From contig CAINUN010000054.1 of the NCBI GenBank assembly GCA_903853805.1, forward strand, positions 1 to 47,808: 47,808 nt of DNA, in the 5' to 3' direction. The stretch comes from an uncultured Bacteroidota bacterium (GTDB taxonomy: Bacteria; Bacteroidota; Bacteroidia; Chitinophagales; Chitinophagaceae). Under the pieces are notes generated by a model. It saw only the letters and a list, made by a program, of their open reading frames with translations, made no database searches and had not been told where the DNA came from. The position numbers and the translations under genes were made by a program. The first letter of the stretch is position 1; each line of letters starts with the position of its first letter. Positions 1 through 9,142 of this stretch are shown piece by piece.

Positions 1-74
1 CGTGCTCGTATATGGTAATGGCAGTGCGAGGGGTAGGGTACGTTCGTACTCAGGGTTGGGAAATGAGTACTTAG

Positions 75-140
75 GCTTTCTGCTTTCTGCTTTCTGCTTT
101 CTGCTTTCTGCTTTCTGCTTTCTGCTTTCTGCTTTCTGCT
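75..140. repeat. 7-bp tandem repeat (about 9.4 copies)
   Basis: Uninterrupted tandem copies of the heptamer GCTTTCT, nine full copies plus three bases. It lies in a non-coding stretch; no gene was found in 1-417 apart from this repeat and the terminator at 331-370. The unit is not a multiple of three, so copy number would not keep a reading frame. It is probably slippage-prone; no function is claimed. Confidence 0.95.
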
Positions 141-330
141 AAAAAAGGAAGAGATAAAGATAGGTCATTATCGCTAAAAGGCGGTATAAAATCTATTGTG
201 TATGAAGGTGAGTTTTTCATAACTCATGCTGCAATAACTCATGTTGTCTTAAAACAAATATAGGTGTTCTTTTTAAAAAAATCTTTAAGCGTAAAAATTT
301 TTTATCGTTTGCTTTTCGTGGTTATTTACA

Positions 331-370
331 AAAAAAAACAACCCAATAAAAGTTGATGCTTTTATTGGGT
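331..370 (-). terminator. Rho-independent terminator of the T9SS CxxCH gene
   Basis: Read on the minus strand, a perfect 12-bp stem (359-370 with 341-352) and a 6-base loop are followed by a T-rich tract. It lies about 48 bases after the stop of the minus-strand gene that ends at 418. Confidence 0.85.
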
Positions 371-417
371 TGCTACAACAAATAGCATCTAGTAAGATGC
401 CTTTGTTTGTAATGAAT

Positions 418-1266
418 TTAGTTCTTTAAGAAACTGATTGCTTTATGCCATCCATCAGCACTTAAAACCAATTGATACATTCCTGTAGTTAACTCAGCAG
501 TATGGAGTTGATAGCAAGTTTTAGCGCCGTTAACCAAAATGTTTTTAGCAACAACTTGCTGACCATTTAAGCTATACACAGCTAAGGTATAGTTACCACT
601 TTGCAATCCTTCAAGGCTCACGTTAATGTTATCTATTGTAGGATTAGGGAAGATGTTTATGGTAGCATTGTTGTTCACCGTTTCAATGCCTGCAGTGTTT
701 TCAACTAATGCCATGGTAGTGCCAGGACTAGGGGCATCGCCATTAGTTCCGCTTCCATTAGTAGCATTTATTTCTCCGTAAAAAGTAACAGGTCCTGTGC
801 CAGATGCTGGTGCAGTCCAATCAAAGGTTGCAGCTAAATTGGTTGCAGTAGCAGTAATTCTACTGGTGTTTTCAATGAGCATTCTACCGCCATTCATTGT
901 TACTACGTGGTGGTTAGAGGCAGTAGCAGTTAGTGTGCCTGCAGCAGTTCCTGTAGAAGTGAGCGGCTCAGCTTGGAATCCGAAACGATATAATGAACCA
1001 GAGTTAACACCTTTAAGCGTAACAGTATAAACCTTGCCAGGTGTGTACATGTAGTTAGTAACAGGTTGGCTAGTTGCCTTGTCAACTAAACTAAAACTAG
1101 CAGTAGTAGTTGTAGAAGAGCCTCCATGACAATTTGCACAAGTAGCATTATTGTAACCGGTATAATCATTATTTGGATTCTGTCCTCCAATTCCATTAGA
1201 GTAAGAACTCAACATAAAATAACCTGCTAATGCAGATAAAGAAAAAAGTAAAACTTTCTTTTTCAT
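418..1266 (-). CDS. T9SS-sorted secreted protein with CxxCH motif (choice-of-anchor V-like)
   Basis: This 282-residue protein has an N-terminal signal peptide (MKKK followed by a hydrophobic stretch) and, at about residues 43-47, the motif CANCH, which fits a covalent c-type heme site. The middle is a beta-rich Thr/Ala/Gly region resembling the 'choice-of-anchor V' domains of Bacteroidota secreted proteins. The last 75 or so residues (INIFPNPTIDNINV to FLKN) form a type A T9SS sorting domain, so the protein should be exported through the Sec pathway and then across the outer membrane. It stands alone with its own terminator. Heme binding is inferred from a single CxxCH and is not certain; the signal peptide and sorting domain are clear. 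Confidence 0.85.
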   Translation of the reverse strand: MKKKVLLFSLSALAGYFMLSSYSNGIGGQNPNNDYTGYNNATCANCHGGSSTTTTASFSLVDKATSQPVTNYMYTPGKVYTVTLKGVNSGSLYRFGFQAEPLTSTGTAAGTLTATASNHHVVTMNGGRMLIENTSRITATATNLAATFDWTAPASGTGPVTFYGEINATNGSGTNGDAPSPGTTMALVENTAGIETVNNNATINIFPNPTIDNINVSLEGLQSGNYTLAVYSLNGQQVVAKNILVNGAKTCYQLHTAELTTGMYQLVLSADGWHKAISFLKN

Positions 1267-1377
1267 TGTAAATTAAAATTGATTTAAGCTCAAAATTAAT
1301 CATCAATGACAATAAACCCCAACTCCTCAAAAAAAATAAGCAATTGATAATCCCAATCGGGAAAATTCTGAGATGAA

Positions 1378-2034
1378 CTAACCAGTGTAACCGTATGCAG
1401 CAACCATACAAACAAATCCTATCAAATAACCAAACCAAACCTCACTGATTTTATGTGCGCTTAAAGTCATTCTTGCCCAACCAATTATGAGGGCGATAGC
1501 AATAGAGATTGTTGCAAGTAAAAAGAGGTGCTCAATATTTTGAAAAGCAAGTAAAATCATTAATCCTAACAATGCACCAGCAGCAGTAGCGTGCATACTT
1601 ACTTTCACAAAAATGTTTGCCATAAACAAGACAATAATTCCCCAGAAATTGCCAAGAAAAACAACGAGTATCATTTTAGGAGAATGAATGCTAGTGTCAT
1701 TTTTCATTACCCAATAAGCCCAAAAATAAAAAATCATCGAAGCCATTAAAGGAACAATTCTTTCCCGATTATTTTTTAATTGAATGCTTTCAATGAAACC
1801 AAGACCTTTTAATAGTAATACGGTGAGCAATGGGAAAAATACGGTGAGATATGCGGCTCTAAAAAGATAAAATCCAAGGTGGAAATTCTTTTCGTTTGCA
1901 AAACTATTGGGCAACAAAAAACATACTAACCAAGTTGTAATAACTGGAAAAAAAACTGGATGAAGTAAATAACTAAGTAGGGTAGCAATTTTAATAGAAA
2001 TGCTTGTGGACTTCTTTTGAATTTCAGCGGTCAT
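1378..2034 (-). CDS. PAP2-like integral membrane protein
   Basis: This 218-residue protein has about six hydrophobic segments. Two short motifs resemble remnants of the PAP2 phosphatase signature: SMHATAAG at about residues 146-153, in the place of PSGH, and ARMTLSAHKISEVWFGY at about 187-203, in the place of SRxxxxxHxxxD. The first lacks the Pro-Ser-Gly-His core and the second has Glu where Asp is usual, so lipid phosphatase activity is uncertain. The start codon lies 6 bases after the stop codon of the MetH-like gene, so the two are probably co-transcribed. A degenerate or divergent PAP2-family membrane protein is the best call. Confidence 0.6.
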   Translation of the reverse strand: MTAEIQKKSTSISIKIATLLSYLLHPVFFPVITTWLVCFLLPNSFANEKNFHLGFYLFRAAYLTVFFPLLTVLLLKGLGFIESIQLKNNRERIVPLMASMIFYFWAYWVMKNDTSIHSPKMILVVFLGNFWGIIVLFMANIFVKVSMHATAAGALLGLMILLAFQNIEHLFLLATISIAIALIIGWARMTLSAHKISEVWFGYLIGFVCMVAAYGYTG

Positions 2035-2040
2035 TGTTGT

Positions 2041-4740
2041 TTATCCTAAGTTTTGTGAAAGCCATTTTGCCATTTCTTCTTTGCTTATTTCTTTACGATT
2101 GGCATAGTCTGTAAGTTGATCATCTATAATTTTACCAACACCAAAATAAACGCTTTGAGGATGTGCAAAGTACCAGCCACAAACTGAAGCCGCTGGATAC
2201 ATCGCCAATGATTCGGTAAGTTGAATGCCGGCATCTTCTGTAGCGTTCAATAATGAAAAGAGTTTGAGCTTCTCAGTATGATCGGGACAAGCTGGATAGC
2301 CTGGTGCCGGACGAATTCCTTGATATTTTTCTTTGATTAAATCTTCTGCTGATAAACTTTCTTCTTCTGTATAACCCCAATATTCTGTTCTTGTTTTTTT
2401 ATGAAGCACTTCTGCGAAAGCCTCTGCAAGTCTATCAGCAAGTGCTTGTAGCATTATTTTATTATAATCATCGTGCTGCTCAGTGAAACTTTGTAGATGA
2501 GGCTCTATACCATGAATAGAAACTGCAAATGCACCAATATAATCGGGTGCGTTTGGTTTGATAAAATCAGCTAAAGAAAAATTAGGTTGACCAGCTGCTT
2601 TCTTAATTTGCTGGCGCATGAATTCTAATTGCTTGATTACGCCTCCCGATTCATTTTTCAGAATGATAGAATCGGCGCTTTTCTTTTCTGTTTCCCAAAA
2701 ACCAATAACTCCTTTAGCACTTAACCATTTTTCAGCAATGATTTTATCTAATAAAGAATTAGCATCTTGAAAAAGTTTAGAAGCTTCTTTCCCTACGAGT
2801 TCATCGTTAAGAATTTCAGGGTATTTTCCATGAAGTTCCCATGTAATAAAAAATGGTGTCCAATCAATGTATTGCCTGATTTCATTTAGGTCATTGATTT
2901 CAAAAACCTTAGTTCCTGAAACCTGTGGTTTGACAGTTTCGTAATTACTCCAGTCAATTTTTACAGCATTGACTTTTGCTTCTTCATAAGAAATGTATTG
3001 TTTAACAGATTTCTTGTCGGCAAAATCTTGTTGTAGTCTTAAGTATTCCTTGTTTGTATCTGAAAGAAAAGAAGTTTTTTGTTCTTTGCTTAATAACTTT
3101 CCTACGGTTGTAACACTTCTACTTGCGTCTAATACATACACAACGCCATGTTCATATTCAGGAGCTATTTTAACAGCAGTGTGCATACGAGATGTTGTGG
3201 CACCACCAATCAATAAAGGTTGGGTCATTCCTCTACGTTTCATTTCTTTAGCAACATGTACCATTTCATCTAAAGAAGGTGTGATTAATCCACTTAAACC
3301 AATGATGTCAACCTTTTCTTTTTGTGCCGCCTCAAGAATTTTATCTGCAGGAACCATGACACCAAGGTCTATAATATTATAGCCGTTGCAACCAAGAACA
3401 ACCCCCACAATATTCTTACCGATATCATGTACATCTCCTTTTACAGTTGCCATTAAAACTTTAGCAGCACCTGCACCCTCCTGATTAATAGTTCCTGCTT
3501 TTTCATGTGCTTGACGGCGCAATTCTTTGGCAGCCTCAATATGTGGAGTAAGAACAGCAACGCTTTTTTTCATGACGCGGGCACTCTTCACCACTTGAGG
3601 TAAAAACATTTTACCGCTACCAAATAAATCGCCTACAACATTCATTCCTGCCATCAATGGTCCTTCAATCACTTCAAGTGGTGTAGCATATTTTTGACGA
3701 GCCTCTTCAGTGTCTAGATCAATAAAATCGGTGATGCCATTTACCAAAGCATGTTTCAATCTTTCTTCAACAGAAGTACTTCTCCATACATCATCTTTCT
3801 TCTCTGTCTTGTCTTTTGCTTTAACTGTTTCTGCAAAATTAACAAGGCGCTCTGTAGCATCAGGTCTTTTGTTGAGAACAACATCTTCACAAAGGGACTT
3901 TAACTCAGGCTCTATTTCATCATATACTTGTAGCTGCCCTGCATTCACAATGCCCATGTCCATTCCTGCTTGAATAGCATGATATAAAAAAACAGCATGA
4001 ATAGCCTCTCTTACAGGGTCATTTCCACGGAAAGAAAAAGAGACGTTACTTACACCGCCACTTACTTTTGTAAGGGGCATTTTTTGTTTGATAATGCGCG
4101 TAGCTTCTATAAAATCTACCGCGTAATTATTATGTTCCTCAATACCTGTAGCAATGGCAAAAATGTTGGGGTCAAAAATGATGTCTTGTGGTTTGAATCC
4201 AACTTGTGTAGTTAGAATTTTATAGGCTCTTTCTGTTATTTCAATCTTTCTATTTAATGTATCTGCTTGTCCTTTTTCATCGAAAGCCATTACAATAACC
4301 GAAGCACCATAAGCCTGGCATTTAAAAGCTTGTTCTAAGAACTTTTCTTCACCTTCTTTCAGAGAAATGGAATTTACAATGCACTTTCCTTGAACGCATT
4401 TCAAACCGGCTTCAATGATGGAAAACTTGGAAGAATCTATCATGATGGGAATCTTCGCAATATCAGGTTCGCTTTGAAGCATGTTCAAAAACTCAGTCAT
4501 GGCTTTTTCCCCATCAAGCAAAGCATCGTCCATGTTAACATCTAAAATTTGAGCACCACCTTCTACTTGTTGGCGAGCTACACTCAAAGCTTCTTCAAAT
4601 TGATGCTCACGAATTAGTCGAGCAAATTTTTTAGAGCCAGTTACATTGGTTCGTTCACCAACGTTGATAAAATTACTTTCTGGACGAACCACTAAAGGCT
4701 CAAGTCCACTAAGGCATAAAAGTGAGTTGTTGTTAGACAT
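2041..4740 (-). CDS. metH: Cobalamin-dependent methionine synthase lacking the homocysteine-binding domain
   Basis: This 899-residue protein corresponds to the C-terminal three quarters of MetH. Its order is a pterin (methyltetrahydrofolate)-binding domain from residue 20 ([14 protein letters not shown]), the cap and B12-binding domains with GDVHDIGKN at about 435-443, whose His is the lower cobalt ligand, and an activation domain with [12 protein letters not shown] near the C-terminus. Full-length MetH is about 1,200 residues. The missing part is the N-terminal zinc/homocysteine methyltransferase domain. No remnant of it is visible in the 100 bases upstream, so this looks like a naturally split enzyme whose partner is encoded elsewhere, not a frameshift. 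A possible -7 box (TACCTTTA on the minus strand, 4767-4774) precedes the start. Confidence 0.93.
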   Translation of the reverse strand: MSNNNSLLCLSGLEPLVVRPESNFINVGERTNVTGSKKFARLIREHQFEEALSVARQQVEGGAQILDVNMDDALLDGEKAMTEFLNMLQSEPDIAKIPIMIDSSKFSIIEAGLKCVQGKCIVNSISLKEGEEKFLEQAFKCQAYGASVIVMAFDEKGQADTLNRKIEITERAYKILTTQVGFKPQDIIFDPNIFAIATGIEEHNNYAVDFIEATRIIKQKMPLTKVSGGVSNVSFSFRGNDPVREAIHAVFLYHAIQAGMDMGIVNAGQLQVYDEIEPELKSLCEDVVLNKRPDATERLVNFAETVKAKDKTEKKDDVWRSTSVEERLKHALVNGITDFIDLDTEEARQKYATPLEVIEGPLMAGMNVVGDLFGSGKMFLPQVVKSARVMKKSVAVLTPHIEAAKELRRQAHEKAGTINQEGAGAAKVLMATVKGDVHDIGKNIVGVVLGCNGYNIIDLGVMVPADKILEAAQKEKVDIIGLSGLITPSLDEMVHVAKEMKRRGMTQPLLIGGATTSRMHTAVKIAPEYEHGVVYVLDASRSVTTVGKLLSKEQKTSFLSDTNKEYLRLQQDFADKKSVKQYISYEEAKVNAVKIDWSNYETVKPQVSGTKVFEINDLNEIRQYIDWTPFFITWELHGKYPEILNDELVGKEASKLFQDANSLLDKIIAEKWLSAKGVIGFWETEKKSADSIILKNESGGVIKQLEFMRQQIKKAAGQPNFSLADFIKPNAPDYIGAFAVSIHGIEPHLQSFTEQHDDYNKIMLQALADRLAEAFAEVLHKKTRTEYWGYTEEESLSAEDLIKEKYQGIRPAPGYPACPDHTEKLKLFSLLNATEDAGIQLTESLAMYPAASVCGWYFAHPQSVYFGVGKIIDDQLTDYANRKEISKEEMAKWLSQNLG

Positions 4741-4798
4741 GGGTACTTAAAAAGACAAACAGATTGTAAAGGTATTGAGGAAATATTTTCAACATAAA

Positions 4799-4823
4799 AA
4801 AAGTCAGCTGTATGCTGACTTTT
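4799..4823 (-). terminator. Rho-independent terminator of the 4841 gene
   Basis: A 10-bp stem (4799-4808 with 4814-4823) with a 5-base loop is followed on the minus strand by a T tract, just after the stop codon of the gene at 4841. Confidence 0.85.
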
Positions 4824-4840
4824 CAATTAGTAGTTATTGT

Positions 4841-5476
4841 TTACCAGCGAGTTTTTTTGCTTTCAAAAATATAGCTATAACCGATGATCATCCCTCTATG
4901 GAAAATTGTAGGGTTATCAAAAGGCTGGTCGTTCACTTTATTTGCTGGAAGACCCAGTACATATTCTCCAAAGAACATACCGTTCCCAAATTTGAAGTCT
5001 AATGAAATTCCTAAGTCTACTTTGGGTCCTTGCATAGTTGTGTCAGTCAATGTTTTTTTCTCGCTTGCAGAAACATTTTCACCAACTTCCCAAGAACAAT
5101 TAATAAAGTCCATACTTGCACCGCCAAACAATCTTACATGAAAGTTACCTTCTGGTTCAAACAAACGTACTCCATAATGGAAAAAGGCATTGTTCATTTT
5201 TATTACTAGGGTCTCGTATGATTCTGGGTCATCAGTTAGATAAGTTGTACTTTTCCACTTAGTAGGTGTTATGTTATATCCAGCAGAAAAGAATAACCTT
5301 TTTTTGGGAAGGTCATAACCAATTCTCATTTGTAAACCAGAATATACCTTTTTAAAATCACCGTTACTGTAACGATTGAATACAAGCCCTCCGCCCAGAT
5401 TGAATTGAGCTTTTAGTTGGGGCGAAATAATCATCATCAATATCGAGAAAACGATACAAAATATTCCTTTCTTCAT
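4841..5476 (-). CDS. Predicted outer-membrane beta-barrel or secreted protein, unknown function
   Basis: From the ATG at 5476 this gives 211 residues with a clear signal peptide (MKKGIFCIVFS, cleaved after an AQ-type site near PQLKAQFNLGGG). A frame eight codons longer exists, but the internal Met gives the more normal lysine-then-hydrophobic start. After the signal comes alternating polar and aromatic beta-strand sequence (GLQMRIGYDL, LFFSAGYNI, FHVRLFGGASM, DLGISLDFKFG), and the end YSYIFESKKTRW is also strand-like. This pattern fits a small outer-membrane barrel. I recognise no specific family. It has its own terminator and is separated from metH by 100 bases. Confidence 0.7.
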   Translation of the reverse strand: MKKGIFCIVFSILMMIISPQLKAQFNLGGGLVFNRYSNGDFKKVYSGLQMRIGYDLPKKRLFFSAGYNITPTKWKSTTYLTDDPESYETLVIKMNNAFFHYGVRLFEPEGNFHVRLFGGASMDFINCSWEVGENVSASEKKTLTDTTMQGPKVDLGISLDFKFGNGMFFGEYVLGLPANKVNDQPFDNPTIFHRGMIIGYSYIFESKKTRW

Positions 5477-5562
5477 ACTCAAAATAATTTTGGAGTACAA
5501 GATAGAAATTCTGTGGTATTTATTTCAAAATCTGATTTTACAGTGTAAAAAAACTTTCTGCT

Positions 5563-6408
5563 TTAAGAAATAGGAACACAAAGAACTGGAATCTTTGAAT
5601 GATTTGCAGTATTTTCAGTTAGGCTTCCAAACATCAGGTGTGAAATTCCTTTTCGTTGGTGAGTAGCCATTATAATCATATCTGCTTTCTCGTTGTTTGC
5701 AAAATCAAGAATTACTTCTTCTTCGTCAAGAGTTATAGGTGCAGTAAATAGGTGAGAGTAATTCAAACTAGATTGATTACATAGTTGTGCTAATGCAAAC
5801 TCAATATCATCATTACTATGAAAGCCTGCTGGATTTTTCATGTATAAAACCTTCACTTCGAATAAGAATTTTTTTTGCCAATCTGCTAAGATTTTGAATG
5901 CAGGCAATTGATCTTGGGTAAGCGTAGTTGGGAAAATCACACAGTCTGGATAAAACGAGCCACTTGATTCAGGAACAGCAAGAACTGGACACTTAGCATT
6001 ACGAATGATTTTTTCGGCATTAGAACCAACAAAGGAAGAATTGTTTAGTGAAGTTCCTTTTGTGCCCATGACTATCAAATCACAACTATCTTCTTCAGCA
6101 AGTTTTTCAAGAAGTGGATGAAGAAATCCTGCTTTCACTTTTGTTTCGATTTGTAAATGCTGGTTAGATTCTAGTTTTAAAAGCTGTTCAACCAATCCAT
6201 TTAATTTTTCTTGTGCTTCTGATTGATAATCGTCGTTTTCAAGGATAGCTGCTGTTGGGTATTCAGGAAATGCTGTTTCAAAAGTGAGCATGACATTTAC
6301 ATGCAGCAATTCTAATTTTGAGTTTGTTTTAGTTGCAATTCTTGAAGCTACATTCAAAGCATGGGTAGCATTAACAGAGAAGTCTATAGGGACTAGGATT
6401 TTTTTCAT
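5563..6408 (-). CDS. Tandem universal stress protein (two UspA domains)
   Basis: This 281-residue cytoplasmic protein contains two UspA folds. Domain one begins KKILVPIDFSVNATHALNVA and ends with a nucleotide-binding pattern, MGTKGTSLNNSSFVGSNAEKI followed by CPVLAVPE (about residues 115-147). Domain two ends similarly with MATHQRKGISHLMFGSLTENT and IPVLCVP at the C-terminus. The G-x2-G-x9-G-[ST]-like loops suggest that both halves can bind ATP, although the first loop departs from the consensus. Such proteins are induced by stress and starvation. It appears monocistronic. The substrate or partner is not evident. Confidence 0.9.
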   Translation of the reverse strand: MKKILVPIDFSVNATHALNVASRIATKTNSKLELLHVNVMLTFETAFPEYPTAAILENDDYQSEAQEKLNGLVEQLLKLESNQHLQIETKVKAGFLHPLLEKLAEEDSCDLIVMGTKGTSLNNSSFVGSNAEKIIRNAKCPVLAVPESSGSFYPDCVIFPTTLTQDQLPAFKILADWQKKFLFEVKVLYMKNPAGFHSNDDIEFALAQLCNQSSLNYSHLFTAPITLDEEEVILDFANNEKADMIIMATHQRKGISHLMFGSLTENTANHSKIPVLCVPIS

Positions 6409-6489
6409 AAAATATAGGTTTAAGAGCTGTGAAATTGATAGTGCAAAATTGCGTCAGCTTGCCTCCATGACAAATGATAATTGTCACAT

Positions 6490-7503
6490 TCAATCTTGCG
6501 AATTGTCAAAAAAAATCGAGTTATTTTTTTGCTTTCTAAACCTAATTACGGAGTTTTTACCTATAGAATTATATGCAATTATAGCATGAGGAATAATGCC
6601 ATCATAAAGAATAATATCGGCAGTATTAGGTTGTTCGCTACCCTCGTTTATGGCTATAATTGTGAGTTCGTTTTCATCCTTTTCAAGTGGAAGTTTCAGT
6701 AGTTTTTTTTCTTTAATCAGGGTATAATTTTCAAATAGTATTTTCCCATTGTATTTTACTGAAATCACATCTCCATCTACTCGGCTATTATCCCAAATTT
6801 CAATACTTACTGAATCTGAATTCCATTCATAAATTTTCACTTGCCCAACAGTAATTCTATCGGGTAAATTATTGGATGATTTTTGTTTTTCAATTATCGG
6901 CTGAGTCACTGAAACATCATTTACAAAACGCATTGGTTTTGCCGTAGGTTTTTTTATCTCAGGTGGTATAGTTGTGTTTTTCGTTACCTCTTTATATGGT
7001 TTTACAGATTTTATTTCTGGTTTTGAAGAGGTTAGTTTTTCATTAGAATTTGCATGTTCAAATAATGGGGTAGTTTCGAAGGTATTAGTGAAGGTGATAA
7101 ATCCACGCGAACAGGAAACATTAGAGACGTCGTTACTTGTGATTCTTCCAGAAAGCACCCAATTATTATTGTCGTCTTTTTGATATTTCAATTGGGCATT
7201 AATTAGACAAATTGTTTTTGCACTTGCGAAACCAGTATTGTATAAAATCTCTTTTTCCCTAAAAGATAAAATTTGGTTATTCCTATCAATCGTTCCTTCC
7301 ATTTTGGCACATACTTCTTTTCCTGTTTCAAACCAAGTTGTTGCCTTCCCACTAATTTTACCTTCAACTTCAATAATGTCAAGTTTATAAGAAAAAAGTT
7401 CACCACCTTCAATTCCTAAATAACCATTTAGTGTTTTCTTTTCTTGAGAAAACACAGTAAAAGGCAATAGAAATAGAAGTATGAATGAAAGGTGCATGTA
7501 CAA
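6490..7503 (-). CDS. Secreted protein of unknown function with a C-terminal beta domain
   Basis: This 337-residue protein begins with a signal peptide (MYMHLSFILLFLLPFTVFSQ). Residues 21-150 form a beta-rich domain with three cysteines. A polar, lysine-rich linker covers about 150-220. A C-terminal domain (VKIYEWNSDSVSIEIWDNSR, DGDVISVKYNGK, LPLEKDENELTIIAINEGS, NTADIILYDG) resembles a module often seen in secreted or OmpA-associated Bacteroidota proteins. No catalytic motif was recognised. The gene at 7518-7925 lies 14 bases upstream in the same direction, so the two probably form an operon. Function is unknown; export is well supported. Confidence 0.75.
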   Translation of the reverse strand: MYMHLSFILLFLLPFTVFSQEKKTLNGYLGIEGGELFSYKLDIIEVEGKISGKATTWFETGKEVCAKMEGTIDRNNQILSFREKEILYNTGFASAKTICLINAQLKYQKDDNNNWVLSGRITSNDVSNVSCSRGFITFTNTFETTPLFEHANSNEKLTSSKPEIKSVKPYKEVTKNTTIPPEIKKPTAKPMRFVNDVSVTQPIIEKQKSSNNLPDRITVGQVKIYEWNSDSVSIEIWDNSRVDGDVISVKYNGKILFENYTLIKEKKLLKLPLEKDENELTIIAINEGSEQPNTADIILYDGIIPHAIIAYNSIGKNSVIRFRKQKNNSIFFDNSQD

Positions 7504-7517
7504 AAATCTTCAGTATT

Positions 7518-7925
7518 TTATTCAATATTCACAACAAATGATTTTCGCTTATCGTGAATTTCTTCAATAATTGTCGCAAAATAAATTCCTTTTCTAAGAC
7601 GCTGAATACTAACCGTATTTTTCTTTGGTTCTATACTCTTAATAACAATTTCATTGCCTTTTGAATCTGTTACAAAAACCTTAAGTGTTTTGAGGTTGGG
7701 TAATGAAGAAAAACTAAGCATCTTATCTTCTTGATCCATGGAAATATTGTCGAAAGCTGAAGTGTCAGAAATAGAACTTTCTTCATCATTTTCTTGGTCT
7801 TCATCCACAGTGTCTTCTTTGTCAATAATCACCTGATTAAGCCCAGAGCCAGTATTATTAAAAGTTTGAGCACCTGCTACAAATCGAAATGAAATTGCAG
7901 CAAGGAAGAGTATTGTTTTTATCAT
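7518..7925 (-). CDS. Small secreted protein with T9SS-type C-terminal domain and acidic linker
   Basis: This 135-residue protein has a signal peptide (MIKTILFLAAISFRFVAGAQ), a strongly acidic middle (DKEDTVDEDQENDEESS, about residues 36-52) and a C-terminal module (LKVFVTDSKGNE, RLRKGIYFATIIEE, KSFVVNIE) that matches the fold of a type A T9SS sorting domain. Almost nothing besides the sorting domain and the acidic spacer is present, which is unusual for T9SS cargo. It precedes the secreted protein at 6490-7503 with a 14-base gap and may be co-expressed with it. Confidence 0.7.
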   Translation of the reverse strand: MIKTILFLAAISFRFVAGAQTFNNTGSGLNQVIIDKEDTVDEDQENDEESSISDTSAFDNISMDQEDKMLSFSSLPNLKTLKVFVTDSKGNEIVIKSIEPKKNTVSIQRLRKGIYFATIIEEIHDKRKSFVVNIE

Positions 7926-8018
7926 CAGAGATTTCTTTACGAACGATTGTCGAATACAAAAGTACCAAAGAAACTTTCTCTGATTACAATATTTCTAACA
8001 AGAAAAATTGTGAGAGTA

Positions 8019-9044
8019 CTATTCTTTCGTACGAGTAAGCGCATCCACTTCATGAATCATTTCATCCAATTTATGGGTAAGCTCTTTGATATTGTTAAGC
8101 ACTTCGGCATTAACTGGGTCAGATGGATTTTCATAGTTAAATAAGTCAGCCATTCCCAAAATGGTGGCAACAGGGCTACGCATTCTATGGCTTTGTACCC
8201 AAGCAATTTCTTTCAGTTTCTTTTTCTGTTCTTCCATTTTTTGTAATTCGCGCAATTCCGATACGTTTTGGATAGAGCCTTTTACATTTACAGGGTCGCC
8301 AATAGAGTTGCGCAAAACTTCAGCTTTCACCAATACATAACGCTCTTCTTCATCAGTTGTTTGGATTCGGAAATAGGAAGTTAGATTCTTTGCTTTTAGT
8401 AGTTTTTCATTAAGAAAATCTTGAACAACCTCAATTTGATCTGGATTTAGTTGGGATAAAACATCATCATAACTTGAAGTTTGTTGAACTCGTATACCCA
8501 ATACATCAGCAGCCATATCTGACATTTCAACACGATTGGTTACCAAATCCCAATAAACGTAACCAAGGCGTACATTTCTTTCAGATTCTAACAAACGTTC
8601 AATTCTCACTTTCAGTTCATACTCCATTTGCATGCGCTTGGCGATTTCTTCCATCAACTCACGGCGTGTTTTCATGGAAAGTGCTGTGGGTAAGCTAGAT
8701 ACTGCTGCTACTATCAAAATCCAACTTACAACAGCCGTAATAATTCGTGCGACAATTGTTAGTTCGCTTAAAATGTTGAAGAAAATAAGGGCATCAGTTA
8801 AAAATGAAAGTCCTGTAACAAAAAGGAACATTGCGAATAAAGAGTAAACTCTGCGAAAAAAATGATCGTCTTTTCCTTTCTTTATTAAATAGATGAAAAT
8901 AAAAATGGGCAGAATAAGGCAGGCAGCCCATATTGCAATATTGCTGACAAAATAAAACCAGTCGTGAATGGTTGACCACTGTCCAACCATAGATACATTC
9001 ATTAGCAAATTGTTTTTTTCAAAAATTTCTCGATTCACATTCAT
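8019..9044 (-). CDS. Membrane PAS/HisKA protein without a catalytic ATPase domain
   Basis: This 341-residue protein has four hydrophobic segments (about residues 30-54, 66-90, 95-118), a coiled stretch, a PAS-type sensor domain (about 155-265, LGYVYWDLVTNRVEMS to IQNVSELRELQ) and a HisKA dimerisation segment with the H-box QSHRMRSPVATILG, His286 being the likely phospho-acceptor. It stops right after the HisKA helix pair (LDEMIHEVDALTRTKE); no HATPase N, G1 or G2 boxes follow. HisKA-only proteins of this type recur in Bacteroidota, so this is probably natural. It could accept phosphate from another kinase or act as a dimerisation partner. Confidence 0.82.
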   Translation of the reverse strand: MNVNREIFEKNNLLMNVSMVGQWSTIHDWFYFVSNIAIWAACLILPIFIFIYLIKKGKDDHFFRRVYSLFAMFLFVTGLSFLTDALIFFNILSELTIVARIITAVVSWILIVAAVSSLPTALSMKTRRELMEEIAKRMQMEYELKVRIERLLESERNVRLGYVYWDLVTNRVEMSDMAADVLGIRVQQTSSYDDVLSQLNPDQIEVVQDFLNEKLLKAKNLTSYFRIQTTDEEERYVLVKAEVLRNSIGDPVNVKGSIQNVSELRELQKMEEQKKKLKEIAWVQSHRMRSPVATILGMADLFNYENPSDPVNAEVLNNIKELTHKLDEMIHEVDALTRTKE

Positions 9045-9142
9045 CTCTACTTAGTGAGTAATAATACAGTATCGAAAGTAGAAATCAGCACTATTATACC
9101 TAAGAAATATTACTGCATTAACATCTTGTTCGCAAAGCTTTC

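Noticed and set aside
4741-4840. Frameshifted homocysteine domain of MetH
   Set aside because: The region is too short and ends in the terminator of the next gene, so the domain is absent and not broken.
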